A stretch of 64,000 nt of DNA from Begonia masoniana. Lineage: Eukaryota > Streptophyta > Magnoliopsida > Cucurbitales > Begoniaceae. The notes under the pieces are model-generated. The model was given only the letters and a program-made list of their open reading frames with translations, was not told where the DNA came from and searched no databases. A program made the translations under genes and the position numbers. Location: NCBI GenBank assembly GCA_022432975.1, contig CM039514.1, forward strand, positions 10,439,168-10,503,167, given 5' to 3'. How positions within the stretch are numbered: position 1 is the first letter of the stretch; every line of letters starts with the position of its first letter. Of the stretch, positions 25,618 to 38,280 are shown piece by piece.

Positions 25618-26700
25618 ATGGCTAGACGACAAGGAAGGCCAAGAGTACCGAGAGAGATGCCAAATTTGAGAACTTAGGAGGATCCTAGTGTAATTAGGAA
25701 GCTGACAGCTTTAGTACGTCAGCAGTCTGAACAACTGGGACTACTTCTGAACCGAGAAGTGCAAGGGAGTGCCAACTCGTGTTCCAACAATGAGCAAGCA
25801 GGAGACAGATTCCAGAGGTTGCAACCGCCCACATTTGATGGACAGTCATCCAATCCGATTGTTGCTGAGGGATGGCTCAGGAAGATTGAAAGTATGTTCA
25901 GGTGTGCCAACGTTGGAGAAGGAGACAAAGTCACCTTGGCAACATTCCATTTGGCTGGGGATGCTCTACTTTGGTGGGAAACAATGGAGACCACCACTGA
26001 TGTTCTAGCTATGTCTTGGTCCCAATTCAAGGAAATTTTCTATGAGAAATATTTCAACAGCACCGTCCAGGCCACGAAGAAGGTGGAGTTTCTGAACTTG
26101 AAGCAGACGGGGTCTGTGTCTGAGTACAATAGACAGTTTGAGTCCCTATCCAGGTTTGCAGAACACTTTGTTCACAGGAATGAGAATAAGGTGTTTCAAT
26201 TTATGCATGGACTGAAACCAGAGATTTACATAGGAGTCAAGTTTTCGGGTATTAAAGGTTTGTCTTACGGAGAAGTTGTGTCTACGGCATTGGAAGTGGA
26301 AGATGCAGAATTGAAGTGTGCTGGACCAAAGGAAACCCTAAGAAAGTTTACTCAGCCACACCAACAGAGAGGGGTGAGGAGGCCCAGTGAAGGTCAGGGT
26401 AGCCAAGGAATGGAAAAGAAGGTGCAGAATGACAGGAAGTTTCCCCGATTTCCAAAGTGTTTGAAGAATCACCCAGGCGAGTGCAGATTCGGGACGGGGA
26501 AGTGTTTCAACTACGAAGAAGTTGGACACACATTCAGGGATTGCCCAAAGCCCAGGGTCACCCGATACTACAACTGTAACAAAGTTGGCCATATTAACAG
26601 AGACTGCCCAGCCTTAAAGAGTGGCCCTGCTAAGTTGAAGTCGAGGATATTCTCCATGATGGAGTCGGGTGATGATGATCAACCCGCGGTAGTATCAGGT
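25618..26700 (+). pseudogene. GYP1 gag with early stop and two damaged zinc knuckles
   Basis: ATG at 25618 (MARRQGRPRVPREMPNLRT) meets TAG at 25675; the same frame then continues (LTALVRQQSEQLGLLLNREV) through the gag domain: FQRLQPPTFDGQSSNPIVAE, TLATFHLAGDALLWWETMET, FYEKYFNSTVQATKKVEFLN. Two CCHC knuckles follow near 26500-26610. The first reads CFNYEEVGHTFRDC and the second YYNCNKVGHINRDC; each has one zinc Cys replaced by Tyr. The gag of GYP3 (58720-57572) is a close homologue and has the early frame open. Confidence 0.88.
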
Positions 26701-29700
26701 ACTATATTAATCAATTCTATGCCTACATTCACTTTAATAGATTCTGGTGCAACGCATTCTTTTATAGCGTCTGCATTTGCTGTTAAGTTAGATGTACAGC
26801 CTACGCCAACTGAACATATGTTTAATGTCACGATACCCTCTGGTGAATGAATGCACTCTAGCCGAGTGATGCTTAATAGTGTGGTGTCAGTAGGAAGTGT
26901 GAATCTGCCTGCTGATCTCATTATCAAGGGGATAATGAGATTTGATGTAATCCTAGGAATGGACTGGTTGTTTAAACATTATGCCACAATTGATTGTAGG
27001 ACTAAAATTGTTAGTTTTCAACCCCCTGGTGGTTTGAAACATACCTTCCAAGCTTTGAAGAAGAGTAAGGAAATAACTGTTATGACTTCTATCGATGCTA
27101 GACCCTCCCCATGTGGAGAATATTTGTGCTTTTTGGCCAGTGTTTTAGACACACAACTAGTAGGAAAAGCAAGTCCTCAAAATGTCTTAGTTGTCCAAGA
27201 TTTTTCAGAAGTATTTCTAGATGACCTTCCTGGCTTGCCGCCAGATAGGGAAATTGAGTTTGTTGTAGATGTTTACCCAGGCGCAGAGCCTGTATCTAAG
27301 AATCCTTACAGATTGGCACCAACAGAACTTAGAGAACTAAAGACACAGTTGGAGGAATTGTTGGAGAAAGGGTTCATACGCCCGAGTTTTTCACCGTGGG
27401 GTGCACCTATCCTTTTTGTTAAGAAGAAGGATGGATCATTGCGCATGTGTGTTGACTATCGGGAATTGAACAAATTAACTATCAAGAACAAATATTCATT
27501 ACCAAGGATTGATGATCTATTAGACCAACTTAATGGTGCACGAGTCTTCTCTAAGATTGACCTTAGGTCCGGTTATTACCAATTGAAAGTCAAATCAGAA
27601 GATATTCCTAAGACAGTCTTTCGCACAAGATATGGACATTATGATTTTTTGGTTATGTCTTTTGGATTGACAAATGCACCAGCAGCTTTCATGAATCTCA
27701 TTAATAGAGTGTTTCACGAGTATCTAGATAAATTAGTCATAGTGTTTATTGATGATATCTTAATCTATTCACGTACTGAGGATGAACATGCAAAACACTT
27801 GAACTTGGTATTAGGAGTACTTAAGCAGCACCAACTTTATGCCAAATTTTTCAAGTGTGAGTTTATGTTAGACAAAGTTCACTTTTTAGGTCACGTCATC
27901 TCGGGAGATGGGATATCTGTCGATCCAACCAAGGTTAAGCAGTTAAGGAATGGCTCCAACCAAAGAATGCTACAGATATTCAGAGTTTCCTTGGATTAGC
28001 AGGATATTACAGGAAGTTTATTGAAGGATTCTCGAAGATTGTCACACCCCTTACTCGGTTAACAAGGAAAAACATGAAGTATGTGCGGACTGAGGAATGT
28101 GAGAATAGTTTTCAAACTTTGAAATAGAGACTGACCAATGCCCCAATATTAACACTCCCCGTTGAAGATGGAAAGTTTAGCATTTATTGTGATGCATCTA
28201 AAGTTGGTCTTGGTTGTGTCTTGATGCAGGATAGAAAAGTAATAGCTTATGCTTCTAGACAGCTGAAAACATATGAGAAGAATTATCCTACACATGATTT
28301 GGAATTAGCTGCAGTAGTTTTTGCGTTGAAGATTTGGAGGCATTACTTGTATGGACAATCTTGTGAAATATTCTCAGATCATAAAAGTTTGAAATATATT
28401 TTCACACAGAAATAGCTAAACATGAGGCAACGTTGGTAGTTGGAGTTTGTCAAGGATTACGATTTTGAGATCAAATACCACTCCGGCAAGGCGAATGTAG
28501 TGGCTGACGCATTGAGTAGAGTAACAACATCAGCCTCGACATTGATTCTTGACATACTGATAGCCTTAGAGACAGAATTCCAAAGATTTGACCTGGAAGC
28601 TGTGTCCAGCGTGTCAGCCATACTTTCTGCCATATCCTTGAGGCCTACTATTTTGGAGAGAATAAAGGAAGTCCAGGTAAATGATGATGAATGCAATAAG
28701 TACAAGTTAAGTATGGATTCTCCTCATAATTCAGATTTCAACTTTTCTACTGATGAAATTCTCAAGTTTCGGAATAGATGGTTTGTTCCAACAAATGAAG
28801 AACTTCGAAATGAGATCCTTTTGGAAGCTCATTCTTCTAGGTTATCTGTTAATCCTAGAAGTACAAAAATGTATAGAGACCTTAAACAATATTATTGGTG
28901 GCCAAATATGAAAAGAAATGTGACGAAGTACATTGGGTCGTGTTTGATTTGCCAACAAATTAAAGCTGAACATCAGAGACCTGCAGGAACATTGCAACCC
29001 TTACCAGTTCCCGTATGGAAATGGGAACAAATAACGATGGACTTTATCGTAGGATTGCCTAGAACAGCAAGGGGACATGATGCAATTTGGGTGATAGTTG
29101 ATCGTCTATCCAAATCTGCCCATTAAGATGACATACTCGATGGACCAATTTGCTGAATTGTATGTGCATGAGATTGTTAGATTGCATGGAGTTCCAATCA
29201 CTATAGTTTCAGATCGAGATTCTAGATTTACATCTAAGTTTTGGAAGAGTTTACATAAGGCTATGGGTACACAGCTTAACTTTAGTACACCTTTTCACCC
29301 TCAAACAAATAGACAATCCGAGAGGACTATTCAAAAATTGGAGGCTTCGTGCACGTGTATTAGAATTCCAGGGTTCTTGGAGTAAGTATTTATCATTAGT
29401 GGAGTTCTCTTATAACAACAATTTTCAGGCAACAATAGGCATGACACCATACGAGGCATTATATGGACGAAAGTGCAGATCTCCACTGTACTGGGATGAA
29501 GTTGGAGAAGCACGAATAATCGGTCCTGACATTGTGCAACAAACAGTTGAGAAGATTGCTCTTATCTGACAGCGGATTTTGACAGCTCAAAGTCGACAGA
29601 AAAGTTATGTCGATAGAAGACGTAGAGAATTAGAGTTTGAAGTTGGTGATGAAGTTTTTCTTAGAGTTTCACCGTTCAAAGAAGTTGTCAGATTTGGAAA

Positions 29701-30064
29701 GAGGGACAAGTTAAATCCTAGATACATCGGACCTTTCGCAATCTTGAAGAGATTTGGGAAGACAGCATATCAATTACAGTTACCAGTCTCTATGGAGGGA
29801 ATTCACAATGTGTTCCATGTTTCTATGCTGAAGAAGTGTATGCGGAATCCAACTCAGGTTGTGGAACAGCAAAACATTGAAATTCATCCTACCCTTACTT
29901 ATGAAGAGAAACCAGTGGAAATCCTGGACTATGCAACAAAAGTGCTGCGTAACAAGGAAGTCCAGTTTATGAAGGTGTTATGGCGTAATCATAATGTAGA
30001 GGAGGCAACTTGGGAACGCCAGCAGGACATGAAGAACTGTTATCTTGAGTTGTTTGAGCATTGA
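26701..30064 (+). pseudogene. GYP1 protease, RT, RNase H, integrase and chromodomain, broken
   Basis: Protease LIDSGATHSFIAS (26735-26775); TGA stop at 26848; [71 protein letters not shown] (about 27745). A frameshift near 27950 follows. RNase [40 protein letters not shown], with TAG stops at about 28126, 28413 and 28437. Integrase: zinc finger around CLICQQIKAEH, catalytic TMDFIVGLPR and [32 protein letters not shown] with frame breaks at about 29125 and 29340. The tail (29579-30064) with the chromodomain-like end is open. The product would be the enzymes for copying and inserting the element. Confidence 0.9.
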
Positions 30065-30099
30065 ATTTTAAGGACAAAATTCTTTTAAGGAGGGTAGAT

Positions 30100-33000
30100 T
30101 GTAGCAACTGATAATTGTCAGCCCTGATTTTTTTATTAGTAAAATTTTGTGACTTGTATTTTTATAAAATTAAGTAAATTTGATTGGTTGCTTACATAGG
30201 TTAAAGTTGGTTAACCAAGGGCATTTGAGTAATTGTGAAGCAAGTGTTATAAATGGAGAGTTTAATAATGTAACACCCGAAATAACGACCAGGCGATTTC
30301 CTTAACCATTTTAACGGTCGTGTTTAGTTAATTTTTCCTGGTTTAGAATATTATGCCGAGCTTAATTAATTACATGTGGATTTAAACTAAGTTGGGTGGC
30401 AAAGTTGTAATAATGGAGGTTTGACACCGGTATTTAAAGAAAATGGAAATGGTTCAAACTTCATTTAAACCACTGTAGCCGACATCTTCTACTCTCGGCA
30501 ATTTCTTCTCTCCCGAGCTCTCGCTCTCTGTTACCAGTAATCCTTCTCGTCGACGCCCGGCTTCAGGCCTGCATTCCCTACGAATCCACACCCAAGGTAT
30601 GAAATAGGCAATATAGTTATCTGTTAGTTATTAAGCTCTGTTTTCAGCCCAGTATTGGAGTTTCGGATTCTTTAATGACCGAATAATAATAAGGATATTT
30701 TAGAATCTGAGAGTGGTAATGTCATTCCGAATCGATTCTGGACATTTAAAATAACCAACCCTGAGTAATCGATAGTCGGGTCTATTTATTTCGATTTTTG
30801 GATTCAGACTGCACAGAGTATTAGACTAAGGATTCGGGAATGACTTTAGCTATTAAATCTTAGGTTGACTTGAGATTTAGAACTACTAGGATTTTGTTTT
30901 AACTACTGCAATGTAAATGTTTTAGGTGAAAAAGTCTGAAGAAAAGGAGCTCAAGTTGCTAAGGAAAACAGGTAAGTGAATGTACAGGTTTCTCGGTCAT
31001 TAGGACCCTACATCAAAGGATGCTAGGTAGAAACTCATACGATGATTAGTAGTTCCCTTATGTTACTGTCTAACATTATGTTGATGATTAGCTCAATGGT
31101 AAGGTCTCATGTTGGATAGTGCTCTATTCTGTAGCTTGATGATTTAAGAATTTCCATGTACATGCATCATGATTATGTTATGCATATGAAAATGTTTTAA
31201 GAGCATGGTTTTCTCATGAACAAAGTAAGAAGATAAAACAACGTGGACTAAGTGAGGGTTGAGGGCGGTTCGGCGTATGTCACAGTCCAAAAGAGGGGCA
31301 TATGAATACGACCTGCAGTAGGGACCAAGATCAAACTCACTGTCGAACCCCCTTTACCGGCACAAATCCTCTCTTAATCCACACATTTTAAATGAAGAAT
31401 ATGGTCAATGATTATGAATGATGAATATGATCCATGACTATGAATGATGATTACGAGCAAAGATATGAACAACAAAAGACTTATGAGCATGTGTTTTCCG
31501 AATTATGCATTCATGCATCCGTGTTAGTGTTGCATTCCTTACTAAGCATTAGGCTTATAGTTAAACCTTATGATGTAGGTGAAGAGCTAACAGGTGAGGA
31601 TTTCCAATCCAGAGATGATGTTTAAAGCTGGTTACTGGAGGATGCTCAGTATGACAGTGCAAGGCTGGACAGGCGATTAAGTCCCCTAGTTATACTCATA
31701 GTATGTCAGTAAAGTTTATGCTAAACAGTTGTCTAAGTAGAATAGAATTTCTTATAACAACGAAATTCGGATTTGATTGATAGACTTCAGAGTCTGATAA
31801 TGATTTTAAAGATTATCGAATGGTCTGTTTTGCTTAAGTCTTCCGCTATGTGTATTCTGGATGAGTCTATGATTCTCACTCTTTGAGGTTTATAGTTACT
31901 AAGTTAAGATTTGGGTGAGTTGTGGTACTTCCTGTTAAATGAAGTTGTTTGATGATTATAGTGTTTTACTGCCGTATGACAAAAGCTGGATGAGGTGATC
32001 ATCCGGCTGACGTCATCGGTGGATGTCAAATGATAGAAGATGAACAAATAGTCACCGGATGATGTAGTATGTTCCCTCACTAGATGATGTAGTATGTTTA
32101 GTCACCGGATGATGAAAACGTGGTTTTGTCGACTAGTGACCGGTAGATCAAGTGCATTTAGGTTACCGGATGATTTAAATGTCATTTTGTCGTCTAGTGA
32201 CCGGCAGATCAAGTGTATTTAGGTTACCAGATGATTTAAATGTCATTTTATCGTCTAGTGACCGGCAGATAAAGTGTATTTAGGATACCGGATGATTTAA
32301 ATGTCATTTTTTCGTCTAGTGACCGGTAGATGTAGAGTATTTCAATTACCGGATGATGTGAGAAATTTCTTGTCGTCTAGTGCCCGAGGAATGTTTTAAT
32401 TAGTCACGCGAGGGGCACATGACCACCGGTCGATGTAGTGTAATCAAGAACATCTAGTGGAGAATGTTCGGGACCGAGCGATGTCTTTAATTAGATACGT
32501 GTAATGTCCATGACCGCCGGTGGATGTTTTCTACTGGGCGTCTATAACTGAGTCACGTAGGGTACACGTGACAAATCGGATGATATTACTTCGTCACCCG
32601 ATGCATGCAAACCCTAACTGAGTAACGTCGAGTAGTCTGGCGCATTTCTTCCCTGCCCGATTAAGTCACTGATCAAATGACCAATTTTAGCCGCTCGACT
32701 CTGTGTAAGATTTAGCCGACGGGATTTAAGGAAAAAAATCGAGTTTTAGAGGGCGAGATTCCCTTGATGTTATAACGTCTCTGTTATCAGTCTAAGAGTG
32801 AGTTAAAAAAAAATGTATGTAAATATTAGATTGAAAATGAAGAAGAAAAGGTAGAAGTTGAGTCAATGATTAATGAAAGATTATGACTAAGTGACGGCTC
32901 CCTGTCTGGGTCGTTACAAATAAAGGTTTAGCCGCCACTGTTTCTCATTTCCTCATTCGGCATTAAGCTCAGCTTAGCAGAGCAGATTCTTCTCCAACAT

Positions 33001-34870
33001 TTACCCCTCTGATTCTTCTTCGACTTAGGTGAGTTTACTTCGATTCTCTCACTGTTTTAGTGATTATAGGTAATAGTGAGGGTAGTAGACGCGTATTTTG
33101 AGAATGCTGGGAGTGGGAGTTGAGTTCGGTTTTTGTAGTGATTTGGGAACGTACGAAGAACAGAGCCTCCAAACTAGTTTTCCTTAAATTTCTGGATAGT
33201 TTAGAATGAAGTTAAGCAATGTTCTGCTTATATTTTAGGTGAGCCAACTCTTGAAGTAGCTTATAACCAGGAATCTCTCGAAAAACCAGGTAAGTAGAAT
33301 ATGTGTGTGCCTTCGGGCCTACATCACAAAACAGTAGGGTTTATGCATGTTTTGTATGTTTTCAGAATGTTATGCATCATATTTTGAAAGGAAACGAAAA
33401 TGAATTTACATGAAATGACACGGTAAGGCATGAACAAATCAACTATTAAGGGAACTAATCCGCCCCTTAATCGAGTTAATAGGATATTCGACCATTGGAA
33501 AAACTGATCCGCTTCCCATCGGAAAAATGAATCAAGATCATGCCATTAAGGGAACCAATCCGCCGCTTAATCGAGTTAAGAGGATATTCGACCCTTGGGA
33601 AAACTGATCCGCTTCCCATCGGAAAAAGGATCAGATCATGAAACGATACAGCTATTAAAGAACATTCGACTTTGGGAAGACTGATCCACTTCCCATCGAA
33701 TAGAGGGATCAGATCATGAACGAATGAAATCACAACTGAGTTGAGAAAGTAGAAATTGCATGAATATGATTTATGTTTCAGCATTTCATTTCATTAATGC
33801 TCTACTTATTTAGCATTAGGCTAATAGATGAGTTTTGTGATGTAGGTGCTGAGTTTCCAACAGGTGATTTCTCTGAGTTTACAGAAGAATAGGCAAAGTT
33901 GATGGAGCACATCTATGCCGCGGTTTGGTGCACTGATGAGGCGGTTTAACAAATGTCAGTATGTGAAGTCTTAGTGGACAAGTGTGTTGTTGAAATGTGC
34001 TAAAGATTTTAATGACAGTAGTAGTTTTAATGTTTTGACATGTTTTGGGATTACCCTGACTATGAAAACACGATTGGTTTATTTGTAGCTTGCTATTCTG
34101 GATTTTTAGAAAGTTGTAGTTTTAAGTTGTTTTGAATGATTGCAGTAAAATTTATAAGTTCTTTTAGTAGGCAGAGTTGTCCGATGGTTTAGAGTGTAAA
34201 TGCTAATGTGGTTCTGCGTCGTTCAGCAGATATCGAATGGCAGAGATCAATCGGTAGATATTGAGTGTTACTGTTGATCGGCAGATGCTGTCGTTCGACA
34301 GAAGTCAAACTCAATCGGTAGATGTGAGTAGTAGATTTTGTCGTTTTGTGATCGGTGGATGAGAGCGGTAGATGTGAGCAATAGATTTTGTCGTTTTGTG
34401 ATCTGTGGATGTGAGCGGTAGATGTGGGTAGTAAATTTTGTCATTTTGTGATCGGTAGATGCGAGCAGTGGATGTATTTTGTTCAGCTTCTACCGCTGAG
34501 ACTCTTCTGTCTCTACTTCTACCGTTGGAACTGTTTAGCGGAAGATGTCTTCTGTTTCTACTCTTACCGCTGAGACTATTTGGCGGAAGAAGTGTTCGAA
34601 TTTAAGACATTTAAATATTCAACACATTTATGTCCTCGGTTCTTTTGACCGATTGTTTCTATTATTTTAATCGTTACACAAGTATTGTTTTAGTGTTTTG
34701 TTTTAACCCTATTTTATACAAATGAATTTCCGCTGCAAGTTTTCTTGATGTTTTTAAATAAAGGTCAAATTTTGACCGTCGAGTGAAGTTTTTAAAATCT
34801 TCCCAGATTGTCTTAGTTTTGTTCAGCATTATGAGTAACGAATCGAATTTATAAAATTCGGGGCGTTACA
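30100..34870 (+). repeat. GYP1 3' LTR, interrupted by a solo LTR
   Basis: TGTAGCAACTGATAATTG... to ...GGGGCGTTACA. Without the insert (30269-32918) and one target-site copy it is about 2116 bp. The 5' LTR's longer length is partly explained by its 170-bp duplication and more copies of the TGATCGGTGGATG repeats. Confidence 0.92.
30269..32918 (+). mobile_element. Solo LTR (2650 bp) inside the GYP1 3' LTR
   Basis: TGTAACACCCGAAATAAC... to ...CTGGGTCGTTACA, flanked by AATAA at 30264-30268 and 32919-32923. The uninterrupted site is in the 5' LTR at 23246-23262. It lies just downstream of the LTR's TATA box. No coding domains are present. It has irregular 60-65 bp repeats at 32040-32360 (CTAGTGACCGGYAGAT, TACCGGATGATTTAAATGTC). 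A shared but diverged CATTAGGACCCTACATCA block shows kinship with the other Gypsy LTRs here. Confidence 0.92.
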
Positions 34871-34875
34871 GTTGA

Positions 34876-36237
34876 TTCTGTATTTAACATTTTGACTTTT
34901 TTTTTCAAGTGATTCAGCTCATTTAGAGTATTTTTCTCTTTTTCTTGACTTATTCTTAACTCGGCTTCTAGTTCAGAAACTGATTTTTGTAGGTTGATCT
35001 TTTCAATCTTCAAATTTCCATTCTGAATACGAAGTCGCTGATTCACCTTGACAAGTTCAGTCCATTTCTCATGTAGATACCTATATTCTGTAACAAGATC
35101 TTCTTTGGTTGCTTCATCCATAATTTCATCACTACAATTTGATATGTCGTCTCTAACTTTGTGTGTGACAGCATCATTTTCTGTAGATTCAGCTTTACCA
35201 ACAAGTGCTACATGATTGTTGGGAAACTTATCTTCCTTTTCGGATTCATCATCACTCCAAGTGGTATTAAAAGAACTTTTCGTTTTCTTCAAAGTGTTAG
35301 CACATTCAGCTTGTATGTGCCCAAAACCATCACATTCTCTACATTGAATTCCTTTGTGCTTAACAGATTGTTCTGGAGCATAATTGTCTTCTTTGACTTT
35401 CTTATTATTTGAGGGACTCGGTTTTGTATGACTGACATTGGGTCTGACACCATAATTATTTCTCCCAAACTTTTTCATAACACAACTGAAATTCTTAGAT
35501 AATAATGCAAGAGACTCTTCAAGGTCATCTTCATCATGAACATTCAGGTCTTGTGTGTCAGTCTTTAGTGCTACACCTTTGAACTTCTTTGTTTCGACAT
35601 CAATCCCAAGATTCATTTCAAACGTTCTAAGTGATCCCATTAGTTCTTCCAATTTCATTTTGGAAACATCTTTAACTTCTTCAATTGCAGTAACTTTATA
35701 GGCAAAACGTTGTGGAAGAGACCGTAATGTCTTTCGTACCAACCGTTCTTCAGAGAAAGTTTCATCAAGCGCAAACGCCTCATTGGCTATATCACATAGT
35801 TTGGCATTGAATTCCTCAATACTTTCATCTTCATGCATTTTTAAATTTTCAAACCTTGTAGTGAGCATTTGCATCTTTGATAGTTTCACGGCCGATGTTC
35901 CTTCATAAGTGGTTTGGAGAATTTCCCATGCTCTTTTAGTTGACTCACATGTTGAAATAAGCCTGAATTGAGTATGATCAACACCATTAAAAATAGCGTT
36001 AAGTGCCTTAGAATTACTGTTTGCTAGTGCATCTTCAGTGACCGACAAATTTTTTTCAGATTTAAGAGATATGACACCTCCTTCGTCACTAGTCATGGGA
36101 GGATTCCATCCTGTTAAAATAGATCTCCAAGCCTTTTCATCAATAGCCTTGATGAATGTTCTCATCCTTGCCTTCCAGTAAGCATAGTTACTTCTATCCA
36201 ATAGTGGCGGACGCATAGTTGAACCTCCTTCCTTCAT
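34876..36237 (-). pseudogene. COP1 gag, N-terminal and central part
   Basis: ATG at 36237 (MKEGGSTMRPPLLDRSNYAY). A Copia gag of the UBN2 type: WKARMRTFIKAIDEKAWRSI, IFNGVDHTQFRLISTCESTK, LQTTYEGTSAVKLSKMQMLT, FENLKMHEDESIEEFNAKLC, LVRKTLRSLPQRFAYKVTAI. It includes a CCHC knuckle CRECDGFGHIQAEC and a coiled-coil-like C-terminal stretch (about 35100-34900, heptad Leu/Ile with many Glu/Lys). The frame stays open to the GYP1 insertion and resumes beyond it at 23077, so gag itself shows no stop. Confidence 0.9.
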
Positions 36238-36297
36238 AGAGTCTATTGTACCAAGATCAAATTCTGTGGATTTCGCTTAAGAAACAAAAGCAAACCG

Positions 36298-36310
36298 CTC
36301 TGATACCAAT
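36298..36310 (-). other. COP1 primer-binding site
   Basis: Minus strand ATTGGTATCAGAGC, directly next to the 5' LTR end; TGGTATCAGAGC matches the 3' end complement of initiator tRNA-Met as in most plant Copia elements. Confidence 0.85.
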
Positions 36311-37876
36311 TGAAAAATCAAGGTTAGTTACTTGATGCCCTAGTGTAGGTGGAACACTAGGTGGGACACCAATTTATTTTCGTGATAATGGACAATGATA
36401 AAGTGCAGAAAATAATGACACATAAGATTGGTAACGCAGTTCGGCAATTGTCTACGTCTGCGGAGCCACGCCCAGACATAAAAACATTTCAAGAGGTTCA
36501 CAAAGTTACAAGACAACCGGGCTTATACAAATAAAGACTCCCTCTTGTTTTTGTTGCCGCCTCTCACTAACTTCCTCAAAGAAACTGTTTTTGCGAGCTC
36601 CCCTGACCCCTCGACTTTAGATCGATCCCTCCCGAAATCTGAATGCAACAAGCTCCCCTTGTCGTTAATGACTCCTCCCGGAATCCGTCTATGGCAAGAT
36701 CCCCTTGCCCACAATCAGAACTCCTCCCGAGTTCCAGGCAGTCTCCTCCCAAGACTGAGTTTTAATGAAAGAACAAAAAGATTGCCTCCTATGACACCTT
36801 CTGGAACACCAGACAGTTGTCTTTAGACGCAATAATCAACACACTCAATAAAACGATGAAATCCACAGATTAGGTAGAGTGTGTATAACAATCACAAACC
36901 CATGCGCAAAAACATAGGGAGTGAAAGAAAAAAAACGACGGCTTAAAGAACGAAGAAATCTTCTTACTTGAAAATCAAAACTTTGTCGTCGTCACAGATA
37001 CAAAACACAAATACACTCTGATGATGGTAAAGACTGCTCACTAAACAGAGTGCATATAACCTCTTCTCTCAGATCGGCAAATTTAGAGAAGTAATTCAGA
37101 GAGTAAATCTCACAACAATAAAACTCACATATATAATTCATTCTGCACACTGGCAACGGAAAGTATCGTCCCAATAATATGTACCATATATGTGTGCAAA
37201 AATTATTCTGAATACCATATTTAATAACCTGAGTTAGCAAATAAAGGAAACCGAACTTTCCTGTTTTGCCAAACTTTCCTATTTTGCGTGCATGTAATAC
37301 TTTTAGAAGGAAATTATTCAAACAAGCAAACTCAATCCGAACACTCCAGAAATATAGTCTGGATTGTTATGATTATATATATTTCGCAAAATAATCCTCC
37401 TAAGAGACATAATAATAGGTAATATGAATTAATAGCCTTAATCATGGTTCATGATTGGATTATTCAGGAAAAGGAATCGTCATACATCAGGGAAGACATT
37501 ATAGCATAATAGTCGACCGATCTTTCATTCTTGCAATCGGTCGAGTTTTAGAACACTTGCAATGTCGACTTCACAGATCTTCTGCAATCGCAATCGGTCG
37601 ATGACATTGTAGAACAACTGCAATCGGTCGACTTCGCAAATCTTCTGAAATCGCAATCGATCGATGACATTTTAGAACAACTGCAATCGGTCGACTTATT
37701 TACCCAACACAGTCAACCTCTTCACCCAACACATCTGCAATCGGTCGACTTATTTACCCAACATAGTCGACCTCTTCACCCAACACATCTGCAATCGGTC
37801 GGCTTGTTCATCTAACATGAATATCCAAAAAAAATATATTTTCCAAAAAACATCTGCCAACATATCTTTATTAACA
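36311..37876 (-). repeat. COP1 5' LTR (1566 bp)
   Basis: Plus strand TGAAAAATCAAGG... to ...TTATTAACA. It lacks the Cassandra array and has about two copies of the 54-bp repeat (37689-37802), so it preserves the simpler state of the LTR. It ends 404 bp from the HD-Zip stop codon and in the same orientation, so HD-Zip read-through transcripts would enter it. Confidence 0.9.
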
Positions 37877-38280
37877 ATTAATACCTTTTCACTGTTCAAT
37901 CGATTAGCAAATATTTTTGCTCAATTCTTTCAGGTGTTGTCTCATTATCAAACTCTGAGAGTTGATCTCCACAATAAACTACAGGCCCCTACCCAACTTC
38001 TAAAGAAACACTAAGGTCATATGCATACATTATAATACCAACAAAATTACAGTTTAATTATGACATAACATTGCTCTAAATGTTAAGGAAATACATGTGG
38101 ATACTGGATAGCATGGGTCATTGACCAAATCCATAAGTATTTTCTTACATTAATTAATTTAGTAGACATACCTCAAGTCAGGTAGACTAAGGTGCAATTT
38201 ATTCTAACATATTAATGCAGATATGTAGGATTTTATATCCACTCACCATAAAATACCAAGTCCACGCCAGACCAACTTGC
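37877..38280. other. HD-Zip downstream region / 3' UTR
   Basis: AT-rich and unique within the window. It should contain the 3' UTR of the HD-Zip gene, which is transcribed towards the left. No gene or repeat is visible. Confidence 0.5.

Larger units (their letters stand above)
23078..34870 (+). mobile_element. GYP1: Ty3/Gypsy chromovirus (Tekay/Del-like) with a nested solo LTR
   Basis: Flanked by GTTGA at 23073-23077 and 34871-34875. 5' LTR 23078-25462; primer site TTTGGTATCAGGGAC from 25464; gag and pol 25618-30064; polypurine tract AAGGAGGGTAGAT before 30100; 3' LTR 30100-34870, which is enlarged by a solo LTR at 30269-32918. A chromodomain-like tail (EEKPVEILDYATKVLRNKEV, WRNHNVEEATWERQQ) follows the integrase, as in Tekay chromoviruses. 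Several stops and frameshifts make it non-autonomous. Confidence 0.95.
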
